Source: Psychrilyobacter piezotolerans
GTDB taxonomy: Bacteria; Fusobacteriota; Fusobacteriia; Fusobacteriales; Fusobacteriaceae
DNA: 64,000 bases
Assembly (NCBI RefSeq): GCF_003391055.1
Contig: NZ_QUAJ01000017.1
Location: 1 to 64,000, forward strand
Direction: 5' to 3'
Positions 48,218 to 57,716 of the stretch are shown in pieces. The translations under genes were made by a program, and so were the position numbers. The stretch's first letter is position 1. Each line of letters begins with the position of its first letter. Below the pieces are notes generated by a model that saw only the letters and a program-made list of their open reading frames with translations, was not told the DNA's origin and made no database searches.

Positions 48218-49756
48218 ATGGAAGTTTTAATTAATGGGTTGAATAGTATTGTTTGGTCACCGGTACTCGTATATCTTTGTTTAGGTGCAGGATTATTTTT
48301 TACTTTAAAAACAAGCGGTGTTCAATTTATGATGATTAAGGAAATGATAAGGCTGTTACTGGGAAAAGATGTTAAGGAAGGGGAAAAATCGGAGGATTCA
48401 ATAAGTGGATTTGAAGCAATGTGTATGTCTGTTTCTGGAAGGGTAGGAACTGGAAATATTGCAGGGGTAGCTACCGCCATAGCGTTAGGGGGACCTGGAT
48501 CGATATTCTGGTTATGGATGATTTCATTATTGGGGGCTGCATCATCATATATTGAATCTACATTGGGACAATTATATAAAGAAAAATTTGAAGGTGGATA
48601 CAGAGGAGGACCTGCTTATTACTTTAAAAAAGGATTGTTGGGCGGGAAAACCTGGTATGGAAATCTGTTTGCAATGTCTACAGTATTGGCTATGTTGATA
48701 TGTATGCCGTCTACTCAATCAAATGTAATTGCAGGAAGTTTGAAAACAGCAGTAGGAGTTCCTCAGTGGATTACAGGATTAATTATTGTAGGATTCCTAT
48801 GTGTTATTGTTTTTGGAGGAGCTAAAAGATTAGCGAAGTTTGCCGGGATAGTAGTTCCATTTATGGCAGTAGTATATATCATCATTGCAGTGATAGTGTT
48901 AGCACTTAATGCAGGGGACATCATCCCGTCACTGACTTTAATTGTTAAATCTGCATTTGGAAAAGAAGAGGCCTTTGCAGGGATTGCAGGAGCAGCAATA
49001 TCCTGGGGTGTAAAAAGAGGTATTTATTCAAATGAAGCAGGGCAGGGAACGGGACCAGCTTCAGCAGCAGCAGCAGATACTTCACATCCTGCTAAACAAG
49101 GATTGATACAAGCATTTTCTATCTATATTGACTCTATATTTGTATGTACAGCTACAGCCTTGATGATTATCATTACAGGAGCATATAAGGTCTTTGATGG
49201 AGCTACTGGTGAGGCAATTTATGCAGGGAAAGGTGCAACTTCTAATATGAGTATGGGAACAGTAGGAGCAGCTAATACATCTACAGCTTTAGATATTGGA
49301 ATTGGGTATGGTGCATATATAGTAGCAATAGCTATTGTATTCTTTGCCTTTACTACACTATTAGCATTTTTCTGGAATGGAGATACAGCATTAGTTTATT
49401 TAACTAATGGCAGTGAAGAAGGGAAAAAAATCAGATTTATTTTAAAATTAGTATACCTTGGATTTACATTTTCAGGTTCTATAGCTGCAGGAGGAATGGC
49501 TTGGACTTTTGGAGATATTGGAATAGGAATAATGGCTTGGATAAATATCGTAGGAATTTTAATTATGCATAAACCTGCTATTGCCTGCCTGAAAGATTAT
49601 AAACTAAGGATGAAAGAAAATAGAGAAGATGATTGGGACTTTAATCCAAATCAGATTGGAATTCAAGGAGAGTTTGCGGTTTGGGATGAAATAAGAAGAG
49701 AAGGAAGAGAAAGGGTAACGGTTGAAGAAGGTGTAACAGAATTAAAAATATCATAA
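48218..49756 (+). CDS. Sodium/proton:alanine/glycine symporter (AGCS family)
   Basis: A 512-residue membrane protein with about ten to eleven helices. Family motifs include SVSGRVGTGNIAGVATAIAL, GGPGSIFWLWMISLLGAA, YRGGPAYYFKKGL and the SNEAGQGTGPASAAAAD stretch that contributes to substrate binding. AGCS carriers import alanine or glycine with Na+ or H+. Glycine would be a substrate for the gcv operon of this genome, but there is no direct link. The ATG at 48218 follows TTTTGGAGG; a TTG at 48206 is unlikely. A single gene. Confidence 0.93.
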   Translation: MEVLINGLNSIVWSPVLVYLCLGAGLFFTLKTSGVQFMMIKEMIRLLLGKDVKEGEKSEDSISGFEAMCMSVSGRVGTGNIAGVATAIALGGPGSIFWLWMISLLGAASSYIESTLGQLYKEKFEGGYRGGPAYYFKKGLLGGKTWYGNLFAMSTVLAMLICMPSTQSNVIAGSLKTAVGVPQWITGLIIVGFLCVIVFGGAKRLAKFAGIVVPFMAVVYIIIAVIVLALNAGDIIPSLTLIVKSAFGKEEAFAGIAGAAISWGVKRGIYSNEAGQGTGPASAAAADTSHPAKQGLIQAFSIYIDSIFVCTATALMIIITGAYKVFDGATGEAIYAGKGATSNMSMGTVGAANTSTALDIGIGYGAYIVAIAIVFFAFTTLLAFFWNGDTALVYLTNGSEEGKKIRFILKLVYLGFTFSGSIAAGGMAWTFGDIGIGIMAWINIVGILIMHKPAIACLKDYKLRMKENREDDWDFNPNQIGIQGEFAVWDEIRREGRERVTVEEGVTELKIS

Positions 49757-49763
49757 GATAAAC

Positions 49764-49799
49764 AAAAGAGGCTGACCCCAAAAGGGTTGTGCCTCTTTT
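49764..49799. terminator. Repeat-family terminator
   Basis: AAAAGAGGC/GCCTCTTTT arms around a GACCCC...GGGTT core; same family as at 31742-31773 and 61478-61516. A nearby CTGGATGCAACGTCACGTTG (49806-49825) has a close copy at 39231-39250. Confidence 0.85.
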
Positions 49800-49839
49800 G
49801 ATTTTCTGGATGCAACGTCACGTTGCTTTTTGATTATTT

Positions 49840-52800
49840 TTATTCTTTAAATTCCACCTCAGCTTGGGGCAGGGATTTATTTTCCTTGGAAACCTTTACC
49901 TCTATCCTTTCAGAAGATACTCTGTCCGAGAAGAAGTCTAAAATATACTTTTTTCTCTCCTCCATGAGATTTTCCAGAGTCCTTTCTGGATCCATCTTTT
50001 GACCTAAGAGGATCCCGGTGATGGATTTGGTGGTAAGAAGACTTATTTCCACATTCTCATTGGTGTATAGGGTAAAGGTTACCTTGTGTTTAGGATTTTC
50101 TGTAAGTATATTTATAATCTCACTTAGTTTATCTGTTTCAGGTTGATTAGGCTCTCCCGAAAGATAGTTAAAGTAAATGGTCTTGATTTCGTCATCTCCC
50201 AAGGTAAGAACCTTGGAGATGATGGTCTGAGGAGACCTGGCCGCCTTTACCAGACCGCTCATAATACTGCTGGTTACGATAGAGGTGATACCTAACTTTG
50301 GATTGGTGAGGTCACCAGTCACAGGAAGGGTAATACGGATATTCCCATATCTATCGGAAAGAACCTTTATTACAGATCCCAAAGGAATCCCCCTGGAATA
50401 ACCGGTAGTTTTCCCCAGATCCACCTTTGAGATGGTTATGTCGTGTTCCGAATTCAGCTGAGCGGCTCTCAGATTAACCCTTCCCCTGGATGACAGAATC
50501 CCTCCGTCAAACTCGTTGGGAAGATTCTTCTGGAGGATATTGTTGAAGGTAGGGATATTTAAATTTGTCACATTAAGGGTTCCGCTGAAGGTGATGGTCT
50601 TGGGAGAAAAATCCCAGTCCTCCTTCAGGGAGAGATTTCCCTTGAGTTCTACCCTTTGGATGCCTGCAAGGGACAAACCTGCATCTATAGAGGAATTTTT
50701 ATTTTTTTGAGTGGTAAAGTTTGCAGCTGAAAATCCTATATTTTCGTAGACAGATGTTTTTTCCAGCCCCCTGTAAATAACTTTTCCATTTTTAACATTG
50801 ATTTTGGAAGCAAATATTACGGGAAGGGGCTGTTCATCTTCCTTCTTTTGATCGCTGGAACCACCGGAACCACCGGCTTCTTCGGGGGATTCCTTGAGAT
50901 CGATCAGAGGAGAAGTAAGGGAAATTGAGCTAAATTGTATTATTTTTGGAGAGTACTCCTTAACCACTATATCACCCTTTGCCAGCTGAACCTTAGTTTC
51001 ATCCTGGATCTCTCCTTTGAGATTTGAAAGTGAGAAACTGCTGTTTGAAAGAAAAATCCCCTCTTTTTTAAAATTAAAGTTTAGTTTAGATCGGATGTTT
51101 TCTACTGAGATATCCATAGATTCAGGTTTTTTTATGCGGAGGTTGGATCCTGAAAAATCCCCCTTGGAACTTATGTTGTCCTTTGAATAATCTAAAAATG
51201 ACGAATAATTGACAATCCCTCTAATTTCATAGGGGAAATCCTTTGTGTAGGAGTTTAAGATCTTAAGATCCAAATTTGAAACCGATATATTGCCCTTTGC
51301 CTTGAGGTCTGAAAAAGTATCCATGTCATTTACCTTTACATTTAGATCTCCCTTTAAGGGGGTAAAACCATCCATAAGGGCATCCAGGACAAAATTTGAA
51401 TTAATTTTTTTATTGGAAACATTATTTCCATCTAGATAGACCTTTTCAAAAGATAGATCTTTTGTAAGTACCCGACCACTTCTCAGTTTGAGATTACCTA
51501 TTACAACTTCAATTGCCTCTTCCTTAGAAGGTGGGCTGTTTTCTCCGGAACCTGTTTCCTCTCCATGGAAGTTTTTGGATTCCTCAGGAGAAATTTTCGT
51601 ATTTAAATCTAAAAAAAAGCTGTTCAGTATCACTGAATCCAGAGTGATCATCTCCTTACTCAAACCTCCCAGTTCAACAGAGAGATCTCCCATAAAAAAA
51701 TCCTGCCCCTTCTTATTTTTAATGTTGAAATCCTTGAGATTCAGCGGGCCAGACAGGGAGTAGGAGCTGTCATCCAGATTGTAAGCAAGAGAGCAGTTAC
51801 CATAAAGGGATTTAAGCAGGATATCGTGAAATGTCTCCTTCTTTCCTATGAGTTTCAGATTTTCACTAAGTATATCCGATTTTAATATGACCCTGGGATA
51901 GCTGAAGGAATAATCCCCTTTCAGGTTAACTTTTTTGACTTCAGCCTCATATGAGAGCGTCTTTTTAACGGAGTCAGGAAGCTCCCAAGATGGGGTATCC
52001 AAGATAAAACTCCCCTTAAGGATAAGAGATTTAAGAGGATCAAAGCTCGTGGAATAATCCAAGACCTCAACAAGAGACTGGGATGAAAAATCTATGGAGT
52101 CGTTAAGGGTAAAGGACGCAGAAGCAGATGCCTTATTTTCGGGAATATTCCTCAGGTCCTTGAGACTTAAATCTATATCGGTAAATGCAAGGTCGCCGTA
52201 GGTCAGGGAGGATCTTTTAACTGTAATCTCACCGATGATTATATCCTTTAGGAGATAGGCCCTTTCCTCTGCAGGAAGGGATTTAACCTGCTGTTTTTCC
52301 TCAGGGAGAGGAATGGCTTTTTCTTCTTGTAGGATGGAAAGGTTACTTTGGGTATCCTCTATTTCCAATTTTTTAAGGTTTAAAGAGATTTCAGGAAATG
52401 TGAGACTCGCGAGGTCTATAATTATACTTTCAGAATTAAGAAGCTGATTTCCTTTTTTGTCCTCAGCAAGAACCTTTGAACCAGAGACATTTCCTCTTAC
52501 CTGAAACTCCTTCTTAAGGTAGTTTCCCTGGAGAAAGATTTTTCCATTGAGATTTCCAGACAGCTTAAGCTCATCCTCTTCATCAGGGGAGAAGGTATTG
52601 GTGAATTCAAACCCCTCTGAGGCCAAGGAGGTATCCAATATACCGGTTTCTGTATTGGCTTTAATTTTTATATCAAGGAGACCACTCCCTAAAATATTTA
52701 AACTTGCAGAAAGATCCAGCTCATTATTTTCATAAGTGAAGTCAGGTACCCTGAAAGTTATTGTATTCATTGACTTCAATATTTCCCCGGCTCTTATGAA

Positions 52801-53250
52801 AGTCAGCCTTTCTACAGCGATATTTTTAATTTCCACCTCCCTTATGAAACCTTGTGAAGATGCCCCTGGATCTTCCTCTTCTGTCTGTGGAGAACTTTCT
52901 TTCTCTGCTTTCGAGTCATTTCCTAAACCAATAAGGTTTAGGGTGGGTTCGATAAGGCGAACCTCACTTATAGACAATTTTCTTTCAAAAAGTTTAAGAG
53001 GATCGGCATTTACCTCTATGGATTCCAGAGACAGCAGCGGTTCTTCTTCTCCGTTCCATATAATCACATCATGAGAGGAAAGAGTTCCTGTGAAAGGATT
53101 CAGCCAAAGGCTCCCCATACTTACCTTTCTGCTTAAAGTATCTTCTAAAGATGAGATGACAATCCCCTTTAAAAACAGGTTTGTACCTGCTACCAAAAGA
53201 AATATAAGCACACCCATAGATAGCAGAATTATTTTATATATTTTTTTCAT
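49840..53250 (-). CDS. AsmA-like/DUF748 envelope protein
   Basis: A 1136-residue protein with one N-terminal membrane anchor (KIILLSMGVLIFLLVAGTNL), followed by a very long beta-rich periplasmic part. The opening (ISSLEDTLSRKVSMGSLWLNPFTGTLSSHDVIIW) and the repeated 'LxLxxLxL' strands are typical of DUF748/AsmA-like proteins, which belong to the bridge-like lipid-transport group of diderm envelopes. Acidic, Ser/Glu-rich linkers (EKESSPQTEEEDPG, GGSGGSSDQKKEDEQP) separate segments. The C-terminal 120 residues carry a short helical domain. The ATG at 53250 follows AGGAGG; a frame to 53271 includes that site. More GC-rich than its surroundings. A single gene. Confidence 0.82.
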   Translation of the reverse strand: MKKIYKIILLSMGVLIFLLVAGTNLFLKGIVISSLEDTLSRKVSMGSLWLNPFTGTLSSHDVIIWNGEEEPLLSLESIEVNADPLKLFERKLSISEVRLIEPTLNLIGLGNDSKAEKESSPQTEEEDPGASSQGFIREVEIKNIAVERLTFIRAGEILKSMNTITFRVPDFTYENNELDLSASLNILGSGLLDIKIKANTETGILDTSLASEGFEFTNTFSPDEEDELKLSGNLNGKIFLQGNYLKKEFQVRGNVSGSKVLAEDKKGNQLLNSESIIIDLASLTFPEISLNLKKLEIEDTQSNLSILQEEKAIPLPEEKQQVKSLPAEERAYLLKDIIIGEITVKRSSLTYGDLAFTDIDLSLKDLRNIPENKASASASFTLNDSIDFSSQSLVEVLDYSTSFDPLKSLILKGSFILDTPSWELPDSVKKTLSYEAEVKKVNLKGDYSFSYPRVILKSDILSENLKLIGKKETFHDILLKSLYGNCSLAYNLDDSSYSLSGPLNLKDFNIKNKKGQDFFMGDLSVELGGLSKEMITLDSVILNSFFLDLNTKISPEESKNFHGEETGSGENSPPSKEEAIEVVIGNLKLRSGRVLTKDLSFEKVYLDGNNVSNKKINSNFVLDALMDGFTPLKGDLNVKVNDMDTFSDLKAKGNISVSNLDLKILNSYTKDFPYEIRGIVNYSSFLDYSKDNISSKGDFSGSNLRIKKPESMDISVENIRSKLNFNFKKEGIFLSNSSFSLSNLKGEIQDETKVQLAKGDIVVKEYSPKIIQFSSISLTSPLIDLKESPEEAGGSGGSSDQKKEDEQPLPVIFASKINVKNGKVIYRGLEKTSVYENIGFSAANFTTQKNKNSSIDAGLSLAGIQRVELKGNLSLKEDWDFSPKTITFSGTLNVTNLNIPTFNNILQKNLPNEFDGGILSSRGRVNLRAAQLNSEHDITISKVDLGKTTGYSRGIPLGSVIKVLSDRYGNIRITLPVTGDLTNPKLGITSIVTSSIMSGLVKAARSPQTIISKVLTLGDDEIKTIYFNYLSGEPNQPETDKLSEIINILTENPKHKVTFTLYTNENVEISLLTTKSITGILLGQKMDPERTLENLMEERKKYILDFFSDRVSSERIEVKVSKENKSLPQAEVEFKE

Positions 53251-53482
53251 AACCAGCCTCCTAAAAAACAAAGATCTTTCATTATAATTTAGGGAAAAGA
53301 CTTGTTTTTTCCTGCCTAATTTCTAAAATAAATGAAATAATATACTTCTTCTCTAAATATTTTCCCGTTCTGTAATTTATTGTTGAATAAGCACAAAAAT
53401 AAAAAAATGAAAAATATCATCTTCGTAGTATAAATCAGGCAGAGAAAAAAATTATTCTGTACGAAAGGCTAATGGAGGTGCC

Positions 53483-53908
53483 ATGGATATTGAAAGAGCC
53501 ATAAAACTCATAGAAAAATCCGATACAGTCTTTGCAGCAGTAAAAGATAGGAAGGTAATCTTTGTCTCAGAGGAAAGGGGGATAAAACCCGCCCTGGAAT
53601 TTTTTTTCCTTGGAAAAGAAACTACCCAAGGAAGTTCTGTAGCTGACAGGATAATCGGAAAAGGGGCGGCCATGGTTCTTTCCCTTTGCTGCTGCAAGGA
53701 GTTATACGGTGGTGTCATCTCCCGGGATGCCCTTGCTTCTTTGAAGAAGGGGGGACAGACTGTCCAGTGGGGAACTGTGGTCCCCTATATAATAAATCGC
53801 AGGGGAGACGGCATGTGCCCGTTGGAAAAACTGCTCTCAAATACAGAGGATCCCCAGGTGGGACTGGATATTATAAAGAAATTTTTGATGAAGTTAGGAG
53901 GTAAGTAA
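53483..53908 (+). CDS. DUF1893 protein
   Basis: A 141-residue protein with a cytidine-deaminase-like fold family pattern. MDIERAIKLIEKSDTVFAAV and GSSVADRIIGKGAAMVLSLC are the recognisable DUF1893 blocks, and DGMCPLEKLL is near the end. The function of the family is unknown. GGAGGTGCC precedes the ATG. Its stop overlaps the next start (TAATG), so it is coupled to the aldo/keto reductase, which hints at shared function. Confidence 0.8.
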   Translation: MDIERAIKLIEKSDTVFAAVKDRKVIFVSEERGIKPALEFFFLGKETTQGSSVADRIIGKGAAMVLSLCCCKELYGGVISRDALASLKKGGQTVQWGTVVPYIINRRGDGMCPLEKLLSNTEDPQVGLDIIKKFLMKLGGK

Positions 53909-55041
53909 TGAAGTACAGGAAGATGCCAAAAACAGGGGAAAAGATCTCTATCTTAGGTTTTGGGTGTATGAGATATCCCCTGAGAGATGACGGATCCATC
54001 CATGAGGAACTTTCGGAAAGAATGATGGATTACGCCATTCAAAGGGGAGTAAACTATATAGATACAGCCTGGCCCTATCATAAGGGGGAGAGTGAACCCT
54101 TTGTAGGAAGATTTTTAGAAAAATATGGTCTCAGAGACAGGGTAAAGCTGGCCACCAAACTTCCTTCGTGGCTCATAGAAAAGAGAGAGGATATGGACTA
54201 CTACCTGGATGAACAGTTAAAAAAGCTGAGGACCAATCACATCGATTATTATCTTGTTCATGCCCTCGATAAAAAAAGGTGGGAGCAGGTCAAGAAATGC
54301 GGTATCTTTGACTTTCTGTCAGCTGCTAAAGCAGACGGCAGGGTGAGGAATGTGGGATTTTCCTTCCACGACGACCTATCCGTTTTTAAGGAAATCGTCG
54401 ATTCCTATAATTGGGATTTTTGCCAGATTCAATATAACTACATGGACATAGAGTTTCAGGCAGGAAAAAATGGGCTTCTCTATGCTGCTGGAAAGGGACT
54501 GGGTGTAATCGTTATGGAACCCCTGAGAGGCGGTAAGATAGCAGGGAGGGTTCCCCAAGAGGTGAAGTTGTTGTTGGACTCCCAGAAAAAGAATTACTCC
54601 CCTGTGGAATGGGCCCTCAGGTGGGTGTGGGATCATCCCCAGGTAACACTGCTTTTGAGCGGTATGACTGCTCTGGAGCATGTTGTGGAAAATGTAGAGG
54701 TGGCATCCAAAGCCGAACCTTCTTCCCTCACAGAGAAGGAAAAATCCGTCATTGAAGAAGTCCGGAATATATACAGGACCAGAATGAAAGTTCCCTGTAC
54801 CGACTGTAAATACTGTCTTCCCTGTCCCTCTGGTGTAAATATCCCCAGAGTTTTCCAGTTATATAACGACGCCTTTATCTTTGATGATATGGAAGGTGCC
54901 AGAAAAGATTATAATATGTTTCTAAAGGAGGATGAGAAGGCTCACAACTGCATTGAATGCGGAAAGTGCGAGAGCCTCTGTCCCCAGAAGATTTCTATAA
55001 TAGAAAAGCTGTCTCAGGCTGTAAAAGCCTTTGAAAAATAG
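53908..55041 (+). CDS. Aldo/keto reductase with C-terminal ferredoxin motifs
   Basis: A 377-residue protein. Residues 1 to about 285 are an AKR barrel with catalytic Asp52 and Tyr57 (IDTAWPYHKGES), Lys84 (LATKLPSW) and a His in IDYYLVHAL (about 118). The last 90 residues contain CTDCKYCLPCP and CIECGKCESLCP, which should bind one or two 4Fe-4S clusters. This AKR-ferredoxin combination is common in anaerobes; its natural substrate is not established. The start overlaps the DUF1893 gene by one base. GTTAGGAGG upstream. Confidence 0.92.
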   Translation: MKYRKMPKTGEKISILGFGCMRYPLRDDGSIHEELSERMMDYAIQRGVNYIDTAWPYHKGESEPFVGRFLEKYGLRDRVKLATKLPSWLIEKREDMDYYLDEQLKKLRTNHIDYYLVHALDKKRWEQVKKCGIFDFLSAAKADGRVRNVGFSFHDDLSVFKEIVDSYNWDFCQIQYNYMDIEFQAGKNGLLYAAGKGLGVIVMEPLRGGKIAGRVPQEVKLLLDSQKKNYSPVEWALRWVWDHPQVTLLLSGMTALEHVVENVEVASKAEPSSLTEKEKSVIEEVRNIYRTRMKVPCTDCKYCLPCPSGVNIPRVFQLYNDAFIFDDMEGARKDYNMFLKEDEKAHNCIECGKCESLCPQKISIIEKLSQAVKAFEK

Positions 55042-55052
55042 GAGGGATTTTT

Positions 55053-55559
55053 ATGAATGTAAGAAATTTTGAAGTTTCCAAGGGGAAGGGAGTGACCTTT
55101 GCACTTTTTATGACCTTTTCGCTTCTAGCTCCCTATCTCTTTCATCTGGCAGGATTTAATGGAACTGTTTTTCTTCCAATATTTTTAGGAGTTATTCTGG
55201 CTTCTCAATATCTTAAATCTACGGGAGTTATGGGAATAGCACTTCTCACTCCCTTAGCTAACCATATCCTTACGGGGATGCCCATGAGGGCCCCTCTGCC
55301 CATGTTGCAGCTCCTCACTTTGGAGGCAGCTGTTTTAGGGATGAGTGCTTTCTATCTCAGGGGAAAAACTTCCAAAACTCTCCTTAGAACAGGGATTCCT
55401 TTATTATTGGGACGCATCTCTTCTATAATTTTGGTTTTCTTTTATCCCGGTCTATCCCTAGACCTCTGGATAAAGAATTTTATTCTGGGAGTTCCAGGGA
55501 TGATCCTCAATACAGCCCTGGTTCTCGTGGTTCTCAGGTTCTTTCCGGTTAAAGAGTAA
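55053..55559 (+). CDS. Six-helix membrane protein, ECF S-component-like
   Basis: A 168-residue protein with about six hydrophobic segments and short loops, compatible in size and layout with S-components of ECF vitamin transporters or related small membrane proteins. No clear family motif is readable, so this is only a topology-based suggestion. TAGGAGG before the ATG, 11 bases after the AKR stop, so it belongs to the DUF1893-AKR operon. A very strong terminator follows. Confidence 0.6.
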   Translation: MNVRNFEVSKGKGVTFALFMTFSLLAPYLFHLAGFNGTVFLPIFLGVILASQYLKSTGVMGIALLTPLANHILTGMPMRAPLPMLQLLTLEAAVLGMSAFYLRGKTSKTLLRTGIPLLLGRISSIILVFFYPGLSLDLWIKNFILGVPGMILNTALVLVVLRFFPVKE

Positions 55560-55566
55560 GGTAAAC

Positions 55567-55602
55567 AAAAAAAAGCCGGGCAGCTGCCCGGCTTTTTTTT
55601 AA
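55567..55602 (+). terminator. Strong terminator
   Basis: AGCCGGGCAG and CTGCCCGGCT with A- and T-runs on either side. Confidence 0.95.
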
Positions 55603-55718
55603 GGTCAATAGATTTATATATCGATAGAAAAATTAAATTTTTAATTGCTAAAAAAAAGAAATATCGTTTTTTTTTGTATAAAATCTATTAGGAAAAATTG
55701 AAAATGAGGTGATCCAAG
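55603..55718 (+). promoter_or_regulatory. Leader of the GT/GH130 cluster with nested inverted repeats
   Basis: AATAGATTT (55607-55615) pairs with AAATCTATT (55681-55689), CGATA with TATCG, and a central ATTAAATTTTTAAT is self-complementary. A TATAAA box (about 55677) overlaps the right arm. Promoter activity is inferred. Confidence 0.4.
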
Positions 55719-56786
55719 ATGGATAAAAATAAAAGAAATAATAAAGCTCAGGAAAAATCCCCATTGAAGGTGGCTTTGATTTCCCCCATAGCATGGAGAA
55801 CCCCTCCCAGGCATTACGGTCCCTGGGAGAATATTGTCTCCTTACTCTGTGAAGGATTAGTAAAAAGAGGAGTGGATGTAACCCTATTTGCAACAGGGGA
55901 GTCTATAACAGAAGGGAAATTAAGGTCGGTGTGTCAGGTCGGGTATGAAGAGGATAAAAATATAGATCCCAAAGTCTGGGAAAGTCTCCATATAGCTAAG
56001 GTATTTCAGAGTGCCGATGAATTCGACATTATACACAACAATTTTGATTTTCTTCCGCTGACCTATAGCGGGTTAGTGGATACGCCGGTAGTTACCACGA
56101 TCCATGGATTTTCCTCTGAAAAGATCCTTCCTGTATATGAAAAATATGGTGAGAATACCTACTATGTTTCAATAAGCGATTCGGATCGGAGTAGCAGCCT
56201 GAATTATATAGATACTGTGTATCACGGGATAGATCTGACCCAGTTTACCTATAGAGATCTGCCGGAAGATTACCTGTTATTTTTTGGAAGACTGCATAGA
56301 GATAAAGGCCCTAAAGAAGCTATTGAAATTGCTAAAAGATCCAATAAAAAACTCATAATGGCAGGAATTATTCAGGATGAAGGGTATTTTAAAGGTGAGA
56401 TAGAACCCCACCTCAGTGGAGATATTACCTATATAGGAAGTGTTGGTCCCAGAGAAAGGGATAAGCTGCTAGGGGGAGCCCAGGCTCTTCTCCATCCTAT
56501 ATACTTCGAGGAACCCTTTGGATTATCTGTTGTTGAAACCATGGCTTGCGGGACACCTGTAATAGCCTATAACAAAGGCAGTATGCCTGAACTTATAGAG
56601 GATGAGGTCAATGGATTTCTTGTGGATGATGTAGATGGAGCTCTGGCAGCCCTGGACAAACTCCCAAATATTGAGAGGAAGAGGTGCAGAGAAACTGTAG
56701 AGGAAAAATTTTCAGTGGGCCGAATGGTAGATGAATATATAAAAGTCTATGAAAAGATCCTCAAAGAACGAGGAGGTAATAGATGA
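55719..56786 (+). CDS. GT4-family glycosyltransferase
   Basis: A 355-residue GT-B enzyme. The N-terminal half has the HYGPWENIVSLLCEGLVKRGVDVTLF donor-side start. The C-terminal half has LLFFGRLHRDKGPKEAIEIA and the sugar-nucleotide motif EPFGLSVVETMACGTPVIA (about 258-276), with EX7E glutamates. No signal or membrane segment; cytoplasmic. AGGTGATC is a near-perfect ribosome binding site. It overlaps the next gene by four bases (ATGA) and begins the cluster. Being next to GH130 phosphorylases suggests a GDP-mannose donor, by context only. Confidence 0.9.
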   Translation: MDKNKRNNKAQEKSPLKVALISPIAWRTPPRHYGPWENIVSLLCEGLVKRGVDVTLFATGESITEGKLRSVCQVGYEEDKNIDPKVWESLHIAKVFQSADEFDIIHNNFDFLPLTYSGLVDTPVVTTIHGFSSEKILPVYEKYGENTYYVSISDSDRSSSLNYIDTVYHGIDLTQFTYRDLPEDYLLFFGRLHRDKGPKEAIEIAKRSNKKLIMAGIIQDEGYFKGEIEPHLSGDITYIGSVGPRERDKLLGGAQALLHPIYFEEPFGLSVVETMACGTPVIAYNKGSMPELIEDEVNGFLVDDVDGALAALDKLPNIERKRCRETVEEKFSVGRMVDEYIKVYEKILKERGGNR

Positions 56787-57715
56787 AGAGAGAAGTGGTA
56801 ACTCGGTATAAAAAAAATCCCATACTGACCAAGGATGATGTGCCATATCCTGTGGCTACAGTTCACAATGCAGGGATTGTTAAATATAAAGGTAAATATA
56901 TTATGTTATTTCGTTCCCATCTGCTAAATGGAAGATCGATTATTGGAATGGCTAAAAGTGATGACGGTTATGATTTCAAAGTGGAATCGAAACCTTTTTT
57001 GACACCCTGTGAAGACAAGGGATCGATATTTTCCCAGTATGAGGAATATGGTGTAGAAGACCTGAGAATCAGTGAAATAGACGGGGAATATCTTTTGACC
57101 TATAGCTGCTATTCCAAATACGGAGTAAGGATAGCTCTGGCAAAAACCCTTGATTTCATAGAGGTAGAAAGAGTTGCTCTTATAACCCAGGCAGATCTGA
57201 GGAATGTAGTAATATTTCCAGAAAAGATAGGTGGACAGTATGTGAGGCTGGACAGGCCTCATTCAGAGATATCTAAATGGTCGATCTGGATATCGTACTC
57301 ACCGGATCTAATACATTGGGGGAGATCTAAATTAATAATGCAGCCCCATAAATACCACTGGGATGAGATGAAGATAGGACCTGGAGCCACTCCCATAAAG
57401 ACTGAAAAAGGATGGCTGAATATATATCATGGTGTATTTAAAACCATGTCAGGATCTGTTTACAGACTGGGGGCAGCCCTTCATGATTTGGAAGATCCCT
57501 CTATTGTACTGGGAGTTTCAGACGAGTGGATTCTGGAGCCGGAAGATCCCTGGGAGGTAACAGGCTATGTGCCCAATGTAGTCTTTACTTGTGGAGCAGT
57601 GGATGAAGGGGATGGAACAATAAAAATTTACTGGGGCGGAGCCGACAGTGTCATGTGTGTAGGAGAAGCCAATATAGATGAGTTAATAGACCTGTGCATA
57701 AAGGGGGGGAGTTAG
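56783..57715 (+). CDS. GH130 beta-mannoside phosphorylase
   Basis: A 310-residue five-bladed beta-propeller enzyme of GH130, which cleaves beta-mannosides with phosphate to mannose 1-phosphate. Visible landmarks are the N-terminal NPILTKDDVPYPVATVHNAG, the catalytic Asp93 in GVEDLRI, GPGATPIKTEKGWLNIYHG and GYVPNVVFTCGA. Length is normal for the short GH130 subfamilies. The linkage (beta-1,4 or beta-1,2) cannot be told from sequence by eye. It overlaps the upstream GT4 gene by four bases; next gene one base on. Confidence 0.88.
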   Translation: MKREVVTRYKKNPILTKDDVPYPVATVHNAGIVKYKGKYIMLFRSHLLNGRSIIGMAKSDDGYDFKVESKPFLTPCEDKGSIFSQYEEYGVEDLRISEIDGEYLLTYSCYSKYGVRIALAKTLDFIEVERVALITQADLRNVVIFPEKIGGQYVRLDRPHSEISKWSIWISYSPDLIHWGRSKLIMQPHKYHWDEMKIGPGATPIKTEKGWLNIYHGVFKTMSGSVYRLGAALHDLEDPSIVLGVSDEWILEPEDPWEVTGYVPNVVFTCGAVDEGDGTIKIYWGGADSVMCVGEANIDELIDLCIKGGS

Positions 57716-57716
57716 A

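Noticed and set aside
49840-53250. Plus-strand frames inside the DUF748 gene
   Set aside because: Serine-rich antisense frames without start signals.
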